Positions 1-8,120 of a DNA stretch of 64,000 bases are shown here, piece after piece. This DNA is from Planococcus halotolerans (lineage in GTDB: Bacteria > Bacillota > Bacilli > Bacillales_A > Planococcaceae), in assembly GCF_003289955.1 (NCBI RefSeq), contig NZ_QLZR01000002.1, positions 248,001-312,000 of the forward strand, given 5' to 3'. The notes under the pieces are model-generated. The model had not been told where the DNA came from, made no database searches, and saw only the letters and a program-made list of their open reading frames with translations. How positions within the stretch are numbered: position 1 is the stretch's first letter; every line of letters starts with the position of its first letter. The translations under genes and the position numbers were made by a program.

Positions 1-19
1 CGTCATTTTTATATAATAA

Positions 20-50
20 AAAAAGCACTCAGCTGAGTGCTTTTTATTTT
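20..50. terminator. Bidirectional terminator after yneF
   Basis: A perfect 16-base palindrome (GCACTCAGCTGAGTGC, 25-40) is flanked by A-rich sequence on the left and T-rich sequence on the right, so it can act on either strand. It begins 3 bases past the yneF stop codon on the minus strand. Confidence 0.85.
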
Positions 51-286
51 TTAGCCGGTTTCCCAGGCTTAGTAGACGCTTTATTCATTTGAGCCATCAT
101 TTGATTGATTTTCTTCTGAGATGGTTTTTGTCCCATTTGCATCATCATGATGCGGAGCATTTCTTCGTTAATCGGTGGATTGTCTTGCAAATACTTCATC
201 ATGTAACGGCGTGCGATGAAGAACCCAAGCGCAACACCTGCGAGCAAAGCGAAAATCACGATTACGATCCAGATCCATGTATCCAA
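44..286 (-). CDS. yneF: YneF family (UPF0154) small membrane protein
   Basis: An 80-residue protein with one hydrophobic segment near the N-terminus (about residues 2-25, rich in I, V, A, L), then a basic, methionine-rich cytoplasmic tail with the [12 protein letters not shown] signature typical of YneF. The function of the family is not established; it is a conserved small membrane protein of Firmicutes. I chose a TTG start at 286 because GGGAGG lies just upstream and the protein then begins at the transmembrane segment; longer in-frame starts lack this. It lies downstream of tkt in the same direction, as in B. subtilis, where yneE lies between; yneE is missing here. Confidence 0.9.
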   Translation of the reverse strand: MDTWIWIVIVIFALLAGVALGFFIARRYMMKYLQDNPPINEEMLRIMMMQMGQKPSQKKINQMMAQMNKASTKPGKPAKK

Positions 287-369
287 ATTTATTACCTCCC
301 TCGTGTTGCTTAAATATAATAGTGCACCCAAAAAATTATACTATAAAACAAGCTGACTGACCATAACAA

Positions 370-404
370 GAAAAAAAGAAAAGCGGGAGCAAATTCGCTC
401 CCGC
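370..404 (-). terminator. Terminator of tkt
   Basis: An 8-bp perfect stem (GCGGGAGC 383-390 with GCTCCCGC 397-404) and 6-base loop lie 6 bases after the tkt stop. On the minus strand they are followed by a long T-rich run (370-382). Confidence 0.9.
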
Positions 405-410
405 AACAGA

Positions 411-2411
411 TTATTCATTAATCAATTTTTTAACTTTAGCCACTACATTTTCAGGAGTGAATCCAAACTCTTCCATTATGCGTTGCCCCGGTGCGCTTGC
501 TCCAAAACGATCAATCGCAAGAACATCTCCTTCGTCTCCAGTGTAACGGTCCCATCCGAAAGATGAGCCCATTTCAATGGCAAGGCGTTTCTTGACAGTC
601 GAAGGAATAACAGATTGTTTGTATTCCTTATCCTGTTTTTCGAAACGGTCCCAAGAAGGCATGGAAACAACCGAAACTGAAATTCCTTCTTCAGCCAATT
701 GTTTTTGCGCTTCCACAGCAAGGCTTACTTCAGAACCTGTAGCAAGCAATAGTGCCTGTGGGTTGTCAGCAGCTGAAACGACATAAGCCCCTTTTTCAAC
801 GCCGGATTCCGATAATTCAGCCGTTTGCTCGAGCACTGGCAGATCCTGGCGTGAAAGAACCAGCAAAGTAGGATGGGATTTGGCTTCAAGAGCCAATTTC
901 CAAGCTTGCTTTGTTTCATTGGCATCTGCAGGACGAATTACGTTCAAGTTAGGCATTGCGCGAAGTGATGCAAGTTGTTCAACAGGTTCGTGAGTTGGAC
1001 CATCTTCACCTACCGCAACGCTATCATGAGTGAATACGTATGTTACCGGCAAGCCCATCAATGCAGCTAAACGGATTGCAGGTCGCACGTAATCACTGAA
1101 TACGAAGAATGTACCGCCAAAGACATGCAATCCACCATGAAGCGCCATACCATTCAATGCTGTACCCATTGCAAATTCACGGACGCCAAACCAGATATTT
1201 CGGCCTAATGGGTTTTCCGCATCAAAGTCGCCGCCGCCTTTGATGTTAGTTTTATTCGATCCTGCCAAATCTGCGCTTCCTCCAAAGAAAGAAGGAACTG
1301 TTTTGGCAATCGCGTTGACCATATCACCTGATGAAGCACGTGTAGCCTGTTTCTTGCCGACTTCATACTCAGGGAATTCTGCATCGAAGTTTTCTGGAAG
1401 GTCTCCTCTGATTGCAGCTTTCAATTGATCTGCCAATTCTGGGTGTTCCCTTTCATACTGCTCGAACAGTTTATTCCATTCTGCTTCCGCTTTGCCGCCA
1501 AGTTCATCTGTAGCTTTTTCGAATGTTTCATAAACTTCATCCGGCACATGGAAATCCTGGTCAAATGTCCACTCGTAATATTCCTTTACAAGTTTCATTT
1601 CGTCTTCACCAAGCGGTGCGCCGTGTACGTCCGCTTTACCGGATTTGTTAGGTGCGCCGTATCCGATGACAGTTTTGACTTCGATTAAAGTCGGTTTGTC
1701 GGAAGATTGTTTTGCATCTGCAATTTTAGCAGACAAATCATCCAGTTCATTGCCGTCATCTACACGAAGATAATTCCAGCCGTATGATTCAAAACGCTTG
1801 CGGATATCTTCAGAAAAACTCATGCTGAGATCGCCATCGAGTGAAATGTCGTTGCTGTCGTAAAGAACGACTAATTTATTGAGCTTCAAGTGGCCCGCAA
1901 GTGAAATCGCTTCACCCGCAACGCCTTCCATCAAATCTCCGTCTCCGCATAAAGCGAATGTATGATGATCGACAACATTCATCTCGCCTTTATTGTAAGT
2001 AGCAGCCAAATGTTTTTCAGCCATAGCCATACCTACAGCCATGCCGATTCCCTGGCCTAGCGGACCTGTTGTCGCTTCTACTCCCACAGTATGGTGATAT
2101 TCCGGATGTCCCGGTGTTTTAGAGTCCCATTGGCGGAAATTCTTGATTTCTTCCATTTCAAGACCATAACCACTTAAATGAAGCAAGCTGTATAAAAGCA
2201 TAGAGCCGTGCCCTGCTGATAAAACAAAGCGGTCACGGTTGAACCAATCGGGGTTTTTAGGATTGTGGTTCATGTGTTTTGTCCACAATGTATATGCCAT
2301 TGGGGCTGCACCCATCGGCAAGCCTGGATGGCCTGAGTTCGCTTTTTCAATCGCATCTATGGATAGTGTGCGAATAGTAGTTACTGCTAGTTGATCTGTA
2401 TGGTTCGACAT
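411..2411 (-). CDS. tkt: Transketolase
   Basis: This 666-residue thiamine-diphosphate enzyme moves two-carbon ketol units between sugar phosphates in the non-oxidative pentose phosphate pathway in the cytosol. The TPP-binding signature GDGDLMEG is at residues 156-163, with the conserved substrate/cofactor histidines in SGHPG (26-30) and AGHGS (66-70). The pyrimidine-binding middle domain and transketolase C-terminal domain follow at full family length. The ATG at 2411 is preceded by GAGAGGA. The gene follows ynzC but is separated from it by a strong terminator, so it probably has its own promoter in the 86-base gap; I could not identify a convincing one. Confidence 0.98.
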   Translation of the reverse strand: MSNHTDQLAVTTIRTLSIDAIEKANSGHPGLPMGAAPMAYTLWTKHMNHNPKNPDWFNRDRFVLSAGHGSMLLYSLLHLSGYGLEMEEIKNFRQWDSKTPGHPEYHHTVGVEATTGPLGQGIGMAVGMAMAEKHLAATYNKGEMNVVDHHTFALCGDGDLMEGVAGEAISLAGHLKLNKLVVLYDSNDISLDGDLSMSFSEDIRKRFESYGWNYLRVDDGNELDDLSAKIADAKQSSDKPTLIEVKTVIGYGAPNKSGKADVHGAPLGEDEMKLVKEYYEWTFDQDFHVPDEVYETFEKATDELGGKAEAEWNKLFEQYEREHPELADQLKAAIRGDLPENFDAEFPEYEVGKKQATRASSGDMVNAIAKTVPSFFGGSADLAGSNKTNIKGGGDFDAENPLGRNIWFGVREFAMGTALNGMALHGGLHVFGGTFFVFSDYVRPAIRLAALMGLPVTYVFTHDSVAVGEDGPTHEPVEQLASLRAMPNLNVIRPADANETKQAWKLALEAKSHPTLLVLSRQDLPVLEQTAELSESGVEKGAYVVSAADNPQALLLATGSEVSLAVEAQKQLAEEGISVSVVSMPSWDRFEKQDKEYKQSVIPSTVKKRLAIEMGSSFGWDRYTGDEGDVLAIDRFGASAPGQRIMEEFGFTPENVVAKVKKLINE

Positions 2412-2481
2412 CGTAACATCCTCTCTGATACAAAAATTTATTCCCTTTCTAGTTTAGTCAAGAATAGAAAAGAATACAACG

Positions 2482-2518
2482 AAAAAGAGAATAAGTATTA
2501 ATTAAGATACTTATTCTC
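2482..2518 (-). terminator. Terminator of the yneA-yneB-ynzC unit, with the ynzC stop inside the hairpin
   Basis: A 12-bp perfect stem (GAGAATAAGTAT 2487-2498 with ATACTTATTCTC 2507-2518) has an 8-base loop and is followed on the minus strand by TTTTT. The ynzC stop codon (2498-2500) lies at the stem-loop boundary. Confidence 0.85.
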
Positions 2519-2731
2519 CCGGTTATTTTTGATCTTTTCAGGAGTCACGTCGTCTCCGTTTGGATCAATTACTGTAACATTTTCAATTGTGCCTCGCATC
2601 GTCTTGCGGAATACCTGTAAATATTCCTGTCTTAATGCACTTTGTTCCTTGGCTTCTTCGATGGATAAGCCATCGGTTTTGGACTTTTTCGCAAGTTCGT
2701 TAATGCGTTTCATCTTGTCTGGTACTAACAT
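2498..2731 (-). CDS. ynzC: YnzC family (UPF0291) protein
   Basis: A 77-residue, highly charged alpha-helical cytoplasmic protein. The MKRINELAKKS and LRQEYLQVFRK segments and the length match YnzC of B. subtilis, a member of the LexA-controlled yneA operon with no firmly assigned biochemical role. I chose the ATG at 2731 because AAAGGCGG lies 6 bases upstream; an ATG two codons earlier abuts that ribosome site directly and is unlikely. It is third in the SOS unit yneA-yneB-ynzC, 58 bases after yneB, and ends inside a terminator hairpin. Confidence 0.92.
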   Translation of the reverse strand: MLVPDKMKRINELAKKSKTDGLSIEEAKEQSALRQEYLQVFRKTMRGTIENVTVIDPNGDDVTPEKIKNNRENKYLN

Positions 2732-2789
2732 ATACATCCGCCTTTCTTCTTTCATAATGGTATAAAAATTGAAAGGCAAGTGCAAGAAA

Positions 2790-3757
<968 letters not shown>

Positions 3758-3773
3758 AAAAAAATCGCCTCCT

Positions 3774-3799
3774 GGAATGTATGTTCGGAATGTATGTTC
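3774..3799 (-). repeat. Tandem 13-base repeat in the yneA leader resembling weak LexA boxes
   Basis: GGAATGTATGTTC occurs twice back to back (3774-3786 and 3787-3799). With one following base, each unit resembles the Firmicutes LexA box CGAACATATGTTCG (11 of 14 and about 10 of 14 matches). The repeat overlaps the transcribed leader and lies just upstream of the yneA ribosome-binding site. Confidence 0.6.
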
Positions 3800-3801
3800 T
3801 T

Positions 3802-3830
3802 ATATTAATGCGAACACGTGTTTTTGTCAA
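3802..3830 (-). promoter_or_regulatory. Promoter of yneA with a LexA box in the spacer
   Basis: On the minus strand the -35 TTGACA (3825-3830) is separated by 17 bases from the -10 TAATAT (3802-3807). The spacer contains a LexA box, CGAACACGTGTTTT (3811-3824), close to the consensus CGAAC-N4-GTTCG. A repressor bound there would block polymerase directly. Confidence 0.8.
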
Positions 3831-3839
3831 GGCGAAATT

Positions 3840-3853
3840 CGAACCTATGTTTG
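3840..3853 (+). promoter_or_regulatory. LexA box for lexA
   Basis: CGAACCTATGTTTG matches CGAAC-N4-GTTCG except for one base. It overlaps the -35 of the lexA promoter, as expected for autorepression. Confidence 0.85.
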
Positions 3854-3879
3854 CATTTCATTGCCCAAGTTGATATAAT
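3851..3879 (+). promoter_or_regulatory. Promoter of lexA
   Basis: TTGCAT (3851-3856), a 17-base spacer and a perfect TATAAT (3874-3879) form a sigma-A promoter about 40 bases before the lexA start. Its -35 overlaps the LexA box. Confidence 0.8.
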
Positions 3880-3921
3880 AAAATTAGAAAATAAGAAGTT
3901 CAAATAAAAGAGGTGAAACTG

Positions 3922-4542
3922 TTGAAGAAAGTATCGAAACGCCAAGAAGATATCTTGACATTCATCAAAGATGAAGTGCGTGAGAAGGGGTATCCACCCT
4001 CCGTCCGTGAAATCGGCGAGGCAGTTGGTCTGGCTTCCAGTTCTACAGTCCATGGCCACCTGGCCCGGCTGGAAAGCAAAGGATTGATCCGGCGTGACCC
4101 AACAAAGCCCAGAGCAATTGAAGTCATATCCACTGATGAGGCCCTTATCGACAAAAGTCCTGTACTGCATGTGCCCTTGATCGGTAAAGTTACAGCCGGC
4201 CAGCCCATCACTGCTATCGAGAATGTTGAGGAGTATTTCCCATTGCCACAATCCTACGGCACAGATGACGATCATATCTTCATGCTTGAAATCATGGGTG
4301 AAAGTATGATCGAGGCTGGTATCCTGAATGGCGATTATGTAATTGTCAAGCAGCAGCAGACTGCCAATAATGGAGATATCGTAGTTGCGATGACCGAGGA
4401 AGATGAAGCAACTGTCAAACGTTTCTTCCGGGAAGATAATTATTTCCGGCTTCAGCCTGAAAATTCTTCAATGGACCCTATCATCGTTGACGCTGTATCC
4501 ATCCTGGGCAAAGTCGTAGGAGTATACCGTCAAATACAATAG
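3922..4542 (+). CDS. lexA: LexA, SOS transcriptional repressor and autoprotease
   Basis: A 206-residue repressor with an N-terminal winged helix (about residues 1-65) that binds CGAAC-N4-GTTCG boxes, and a C-terminal S24 autoprotease domain. The scissile bond is Ala92-Gly93 in KVTAGQP, the nucleophile is Ser128 in GESM, and the general base is Lys166 in TVKRF. RecA filaments stimulate self-cleavage, which derepresses SOS genes. I chose the TTG at 3922 because AGAGGTGA lies 5 bases upstream and the protein then starts MKKVSKRQ, like B. subtilis MTKLSKRQ. It is divergent from yneA, and a family-A repeat begins 7 bases after the stop. Confidence 0.98.
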   Translation: MKKVSKRQEDILTFIKDEVREKGYPPSVREIGEAVGLASSSTVHGHLARLESKGLIRRDPTKPRAIEVISTDEALIDKSPVLHVPLIGKVTAGQPITAIENVEEYFPLPQSYGTDDDHIFMLEIMGESMIEAGILNGDYVIVKQQQTANNGDIVVAMTEEDEATVKRFFREDNYFRLQPENSSMDPIIVDAVSILGKVVGVYRQIQ

Positions 4543-4548
4543 ATAAAA

Positions 4549-4665
4549 GAAAAGCGTACGCGCCCGCTAAGCTCTGAAAAGCATACGGCAGAACAGCGGC
4601 GTGGTCTTGACCGCAGAGCTGGGCTGGCTTATGACCCGAAGAGCTGGGCCGCTGAAGTCTGGACA
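4549..4665 (+). repeat. Intergenic hairpin repeat, family A, copy 1
   Basis: A full copy of the dispersed element, beginning GAAAAGCG and ending GTCTGGACA. Internal arms AGCTCT and AGAGCT pair; the next arm (GCATACG against CTTATG) is imperfect here. It starts 7 bases after the lexA stop and is sense to lexA, so it would lie in the lexA 3' untranslated RNA. Confidence 0.85.
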
Positions 4666-4722
4666 AAGACCCCCCTTTAAAACTTACTCAAATTTTAAAG
4701 TGTTTAATATTTATTAATCATC

Positions 4723-4757
4723 AAAAAAGAGCCAAGGCATATGCCTTGGCTCTTTTC
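4723..4757. terminator. Convergent terminator between lexA and the methyltransferase gene
   Basis: A perfect palindrome of about 28 bases centred at 4740/4741 (AGAGCCAAGGCAT arm) is flanked by A-run and T-run, so it serves both lexA on plus and the methyltransferase on minus. Confidence 0.9.
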
Positions 4758-4783
4758 GTATTTATTGCGCTGCATTTTCAGCT

Positions 4784-5530
4784 TTACTTCTGATCAGCAG
4801 TTTTTGTACAAGAAAAGACGAGAATAATAGGAATCCGTTTGCGTCGTTCAAATTCCTCTTCTTCAGCAAAGTTGGCTTTTACTGGTTCCCCTTCTTTTAA
4901 TGCTTCAATATGGAAACCTGCCGCTGTTAATGCTGTGAAGTAATGCTCAATCGTACGGTGGTACTTGACGACCGTTTTTCCTATCCAGGGTTCCTTACGC
5001 ACACCCTGATTGAAATAATCATCAACAAGCCAATCCCCTTTTCTTTCTCCCTCATTTTTACTTTTGAATGCAGCTGTCGTTAAAGGATGTTGCACACTGA
5101 AGATAAATTTCGCATCTGTTTTCATGGATTTGTGGACTAATCGGAAGATTTCATCCAAGTTTTCTATATAATGCAGAGCCATCCTTGAAATGACTGTATC
5201 GTATGTATCCCTCGGATAGTCAAAGTCTTCCATAGCGGAATGGATAATGGCCGCTCCTGGTTCTGCAAGGGCTTTGCTGGCAAGGCTGAACATTGCTGCC
5301 GAGCCTTCCACGCCTGTATATCTTTTTACACCTTTGGCCAGAAGCTCTTGTCCATACCTGCCATCACCGCATCCCAGATCCAGTATATGAGCCGAATCCA
5401 TTTCGCCAAGCAAATCGTTGATCATTGGTCCTTCGATAGCATTGTTCGGACTGTCGGGCCTTGATCGCCTTTTCAGATAACTTTGTAGAAAATCCTGTTC
5501 ATCGTATGCAAGCGAACCTTTAAATTCCAT
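4784..5530 (-). CDS. Class I SAM-dependent methyltransferase
   Basis: A 248-residue Rossmann-fold methyltransferase. The SAM-binding motif I DLGCGDG is at about residues 51-57, an acidic residue follows at the end of the next strand (GVEGS), and motif-IV-like SRMALHYIENLDEI lies in the middle, typical of the Methyltransf_11/25 group that acts on small molecules. The substrate is not identifiable from sequence. I chose the ATG at 5530 because GGGAG lies about 10 bases upstream and the protein then starts at the conserved domain. It is a single gene flanked on both sides by bidirectional terminators. Confidence 0.85.
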   Translation of the reverse strand: MEFKGSLAYDEQDFLQSYLKRRSRPDSPNNAIEGPMINDLLGEMDSAHILDLGCGDGRYGQELLAKGVKRYTGVEGSAAMFSLASKALAEPGAAIIHSAMEDFDYPRDTYDTVISRMALHYIENLDEIFRLVHKSMKTDAKFIFSVQHPLTTAAFKSKNEGERKGDWLVDDYFNQGVRKEPWIGKTVVKYHRTIEHYFTALTAAGFHIEALKEGEPVKANFAEEEEFERRKRIPIILVFSCTKTADQK

Positions 5531-5613
5531 CCTTTTTCCACTCCCAAATGATATTATATGGATAACTTTTTTTGAGTGATGAAAATTTTGTTCTTTCAAA
5601 ATATTAAAGCCGT

Positions 5614-5641
5614 AAAAAAACGCCGCAAGTGCGGCGTTTTT
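5614..5641. terminator. Bidirectional terminator
   Basis: The stem ACGCCGC / GCGGCGT (5620-5637), with loop AAGT, has A-run and T-run flanks. On the minus strand it ends the 64-residue gene just upstream of the methyltransferase. Confidence 0.85.
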
Positions 5642-5652
5642 CGAGCAGTCAA

Positions 5653-5847
5653 CTACATCTCCGAGACGATGATATATTTAACCAGATTGATTGTAATCCG
5701 GTAGACATTATTATCCTCTGCATCTCTAAATTCGTAAGTGCCGTTTGTCGGTATACTGCTTAACGCAGAATCCTTGCTGGTTGCTTTAACATAATGGGTT
5801 AATGTGTTGCCTTGATCAAAATAGAAGTCGATTTGAAAATTTTTCAT
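5653..5847 (-). CDS. Small protein of unknown function
   Basis: A 64-residue protein that I do not recognise. It looks like a compact beta-sheet domain: alternating hydrophobic residues in FQIDFYFDQG, THYVKATS, GTYEFRD, NVYRITI and VKYIIVSEM. No signal peptide, membrane segment or cysteine is present, so it is probably cytoplasmic. The ATG has a strong ribosome site (GGGGAGG, 7 bases upstream), and the gene ends just before a strong terminator, which supports it being real. It stands alone, with 156 bases to the next gene. Confidence 0.75.
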   Translation of the reverse strand: MKNFQIDFYFDQGNTLTHYVKATSKDSALSSIPTNGTYEFRDAEDNNVYRITINLVKYIIVSEM

Positions 5848-5942
5848 GATACTGCCTCCCCGTCTGCTGATTCCATTACTCTACTATAGTTTAGCACAAG
5901 AATCCCGATGAACCGAATTCCGTTAATAATTGTCCCTTTTAT

Positions 5943-5993
5943 GGAAGAAACCCCTGGGCTGTCGTCTGTTTCAGACAGCTTCGGGGTTCCTGC
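5943..5993 (-). terminator. Terminator-like hairpin after the 66-residue gene
   Basis: On the minus strand GAACCCC...AGGGGTTTC closes an inner GCTGTCTG / CAGACGACAGC stem. The following T-tract is short, so this may be a weak terminator or a 3'-end structure. Confidence 0.6.
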
Positions 5994-6003
5994 AAATTAC
6001 GTA

Positions 6004-6204
6004 TTAAAGAAGTGAATCGGTTTTCCTTTGCATTTCCACCCACCACTCAATATGGGCGCGGTCAAATACAATCATGCTGCCATAAGGCTTACTATGAGGG
6101 ATTTTTCTAGCCAATAAAAATTCATTTATCTGCTGTTCCGACAATGGGTATCCCACTGAGTTCAAATAAACAAGCAGATTTTCTATTCCTTGAATTTTGC
6201 CCAT
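6004..6204 (-). CDS. Small protein with excisionase/MerR-like winged-helix pattern
   Basis: A 66-residue protein. The C-terminal two-thirds reads like the compact winged helix of excisionase/AlpA-type proteins: a helix (LSEQQINEFLLARK), then IPHSKPYGSMIVFDR, then a helix ending in IEWWVEMQRK, the usual place for an xxWL motif. This is a pattern judgement, not a recognised family. It has a strong ribosome site (GGGAGGTG) at the ATG. No integrase or phage genes are nearby, so a role in DNA binding is inference only. Confidence 0.65.
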   Translation of the reverse strand: MGKIQGIENLLVYLNSVGYPLSEQQINEFLLARKIPHSKPYGSMIVFDRAHIEWWVEMQRKTDSLL

Positions 6205-6477
6205 TTAATCACCTCCCACAAAATCCTCCTTATTCGTAAAGAAGATTCAGTACGAGTTATTAAATTTTGTTGGCATATATCATTATACCCACGCTCCATA
6301 ATTATCTAACCTGATTTTAAAAATAATCTTTCTTCATTTCTCCTTTTACGTGTCAAAGGGGCTTAAGATAGCATTTTTATCCAAATTATGGTACAATGTT
6401 GATATCAACAAATTTAGTTTATGGATTCCTAGCGACTTTTCTTAGTCACTTTCCATATAAGGAAAGGGGCATATAAT

Positions 6478-6714
6478 TTGTCAATTGACTATATTCAAAA
6501 ATCACTTGAAACCATGCGCTATTTTGAGAAAGCGTCCATTTCAGAAACATTCAGCAACGGAGGAACAGATTCCTACACAGTACATTATATACATGACAAC
6601 CTCCAATACGAGGTGCAGTGCTCGGCAAACGAAGAAATAATATTGTTTGATTCCGTAGAAGCTGCTTCAGAGTGGATCCATATAAAAACAAATTCCCCTG
6701 CCACGCAAAATTAA
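6478..6714 (+). CDS. Small protein of unknown function
   Basis: A 78-residue acidic protein that I do not recognise. It has an amphipathic N-terminal helix (YIQKSLETMRYFEK), then beta-like segments (SYTVHYIH, YEVQCSAN, EIILFDS) and a C-terminal helix (VEAASEWIHI). It starts with TTG; AAGGGG lies about 9 bases upstream. A TACAAT -10-like element lies about 75 bases before the start. It is transcribed on plus, toward a strong terminator, and lies alone between two minus-strand genes. Confidence 0.7.
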   Translation: MSIDYIQKSLETMRYFEKASISETFSNGGTDSYTVHYIHDNLQYEVQCSANEEIILFDSVEAASEWIHIKTNSPATQN

Positions 6715-6722
6715 TAGAATAT

Positions 6723-6752
6723 AAGCCTGGCACAATGATGCCAGGCTTTTTG
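6723..6752. terminator. Terminator after the 78-residue gene
   Basis: Stem AAGCCTGGCA / TGCCAGGCTT, loop CAATGA, followed by TTTTTG on the plus strand. Confidence 0.88.
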
Positions 6753-6780
6753 TATGGCCTTTTCACACACTTTAAAAGCA

Positions 6781-6981
6781 TCAGTTCATTTCAATCTCAC
6801 GGTAGTCCATCTTTTTTTGAATACCGCAGTTTTTGCAAATAAAAATAGCGGATAATAAACCCTCATCATCTTTCTCTTTGCATAATAGATCAAAGTCTTC
6901 CAAGCCGCACGATGCACAGGCATTCTCAGCATCATCGCCTTTATTGAAGGCAGTTTTAAATTCTCTCCAGTTTTCAAACAC
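6781..6981 (-). CDS. Small zinc-ribbon-like protein
   Basis: A 66-residue protein with two CxxC pairs, CASC and CKNC, about 30 residues apart. This arrangement would bind one zinc ion in a zinc-ribbon/rubredoxin-like knuckle. Between them is an acidic, hydrophobic core segment (FDLLCKEKDDEGLLSAIFIC). The function is unknown. I prefer the GTG at 6981, which has GGGGGGAT upstream at good spacing; a longer in-frame GTG at 7005 lacks a ribosome site. It lies 36 bases beyond the stop of the STAS-domain gene, so the two may be co-transcribed. Confidence 0.7.
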   Translation of the reverse strand: MFENWREFKTAFNKGDDAENACASCGLEDFDLLCKEKDDEGLLSAIFICKNCGIQKKMDYREIEMN

Positions 6982-7041
6982 CTGGTTATCCCCCCGATAG
7001 TACACTAAAATATAATTTCCTGTATCATTATAAAAGCTGCC

Positions 7042-7863
7042 TTATTTTAAAGCTTGCGGCAAAGTACTGTACACCTGAATGTCTTTAAAGTCGATTCCCA
7101 GTTCTACAGCTGTTTTCGCAATGACCGGGCTGATGCCGGATAATGCCGTTTCAACCCCGATCAGCTTCAAGCCGCTGATCATTTGGAAAATTTGGTTTGC
7201 AACCATCGTATCGATAGCGGGCACCCCGGAGATATCAATGAATAATTTGGTAATCGAATAGTTTGTAGCCTGTGCCATCGCATTCTCAAACATTGCCTCA
7301 GAACGTGATGAATTGATTTCCCCAACCAACGGAAGCAGTGCTGTATTTTCCGAAAGACGAATGACCGGCGCACTAATCTGATCCATCAGAGCTTCTTGCT
7401 CTCTCCACCGCTTGCTTGTCGCTTCCATACTTTTTACAGTATATTCTTGAATAATTTTACTTATCACTTCTACAATTGCTTTGTTCCAAACAGCAACCTG
7501 TTCATGTTTGACTTTGTCTTTATTTTTAACAGCAAATTTGCCGACTAACTCAAGATACTGTATCTGTGTGCGGAAAAATTCTTCTATGACTGATGGAAGC
7601 GGCGTATCAAGATGCGCATTGTCATTTGTCACTTCAGCAATCCACTCATCAAATTCCATCATAAAATCCTCCTGCTCCTTTTCGAACATGGAGCAAAAGT
7701 GTTTATGAAATCCGTGATTCTGCTCTTTCAACTTTTTAACTTCCCACGGATCCGTTGTACCATAAACCCCTTCTTTGTTTTTATCAAGAGTCTTGTACCA
7801 TTCTTCAGTCAGTTCATCAGTCTTGCTGCAAAGATATTGATGCAAATCTTCGTTTATAAGCAT
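7042..7863 (-). CDS. RsbR-type STAS-domain protein (stressosome co-antagonist)
   Basis: A 273-residue protein with a helical N-terminal sensor-like half (about residues 1-150) and a C-terminal STAS domain (about 160-265). RsbR paralogues build the stressosome with RsbS and release the kinase RsbT, starting sigma-B activation. RsbT phosphorylates two threonines in B. subtilis RsbRA (Thr171 and Thr205). Here the matching positions, with the same 34-residue spacing, are Ser185 (GEINS) and Thr219 (AIDT). The ATG has AAGGAG 8 bases upstream. No rsbS, rsbT or other sigma-B genes are adjacent, so it acts with partners encoded elsewhere or differently. Confidence 0.88.
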   Translation of the reverse strand: MLINEDLHQYLCSKTDELTEEWYKTLDKNKEGVYGTTDPWEVKKLKEQNHGFHKHFCSMFEKEQEDFMMEFDEWIAEVTNDNAHLDTPLPSVIEEFFRTQIQYLELVGKFAVKNKDKVKHEQVAVWNKAIVEVISKIIQEYTVKSMEATSKRWREQEALMDQISAPVIRLSENTALLPLVGEINSSRSEAMFENAMAQATNYSITKLFIDISGVPAIDTMVANQIFQMISGLKLIGVETALSGISPVIAKTAVELGIDFKDIQVYSTLPQALK

Positions 7864-8085
7864 GTCCTTACTCCTTTATACGGTGTCATTTCAATTTTTT
7901 AAGGAGCAAGACTCAGAAATTACCCCGATACTCCTTATAAGATAAGATACAATATTCCAATAAAAATAGCATTAAGATTTCTTCAGGCTTTAATCATAGC
8001 GAATTGATACCCCTCAGTTACTGCTTCGCACATATACAGCTGCCGCACCTAAAGTTGCTATACCCCTCCAGGGCAAAAAAAACCG

Positions 8086-8115
8086 CTGAAGCAAATTGCT
8101 TCAGCGGTTTCTACT
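8086..8115. terminator. Terminator of glnA
   Basis: AAACCGCTGAAGC / GCTTCAGCGGTTT stem with a short AAATT loop, 6 bases after the glnA stop, with a T-run on the minus strand. Confidence 0.9.
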
Positions 8116-8120
8116 ATATA

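Noticed and set aside
6004..6204. Excisionase-like small protein as sign of an integrated element
   Set aside because: No integrase, no direct repeats at plausible boundaries and no tRNA gene; only the fold pattern suggests DNA binding.
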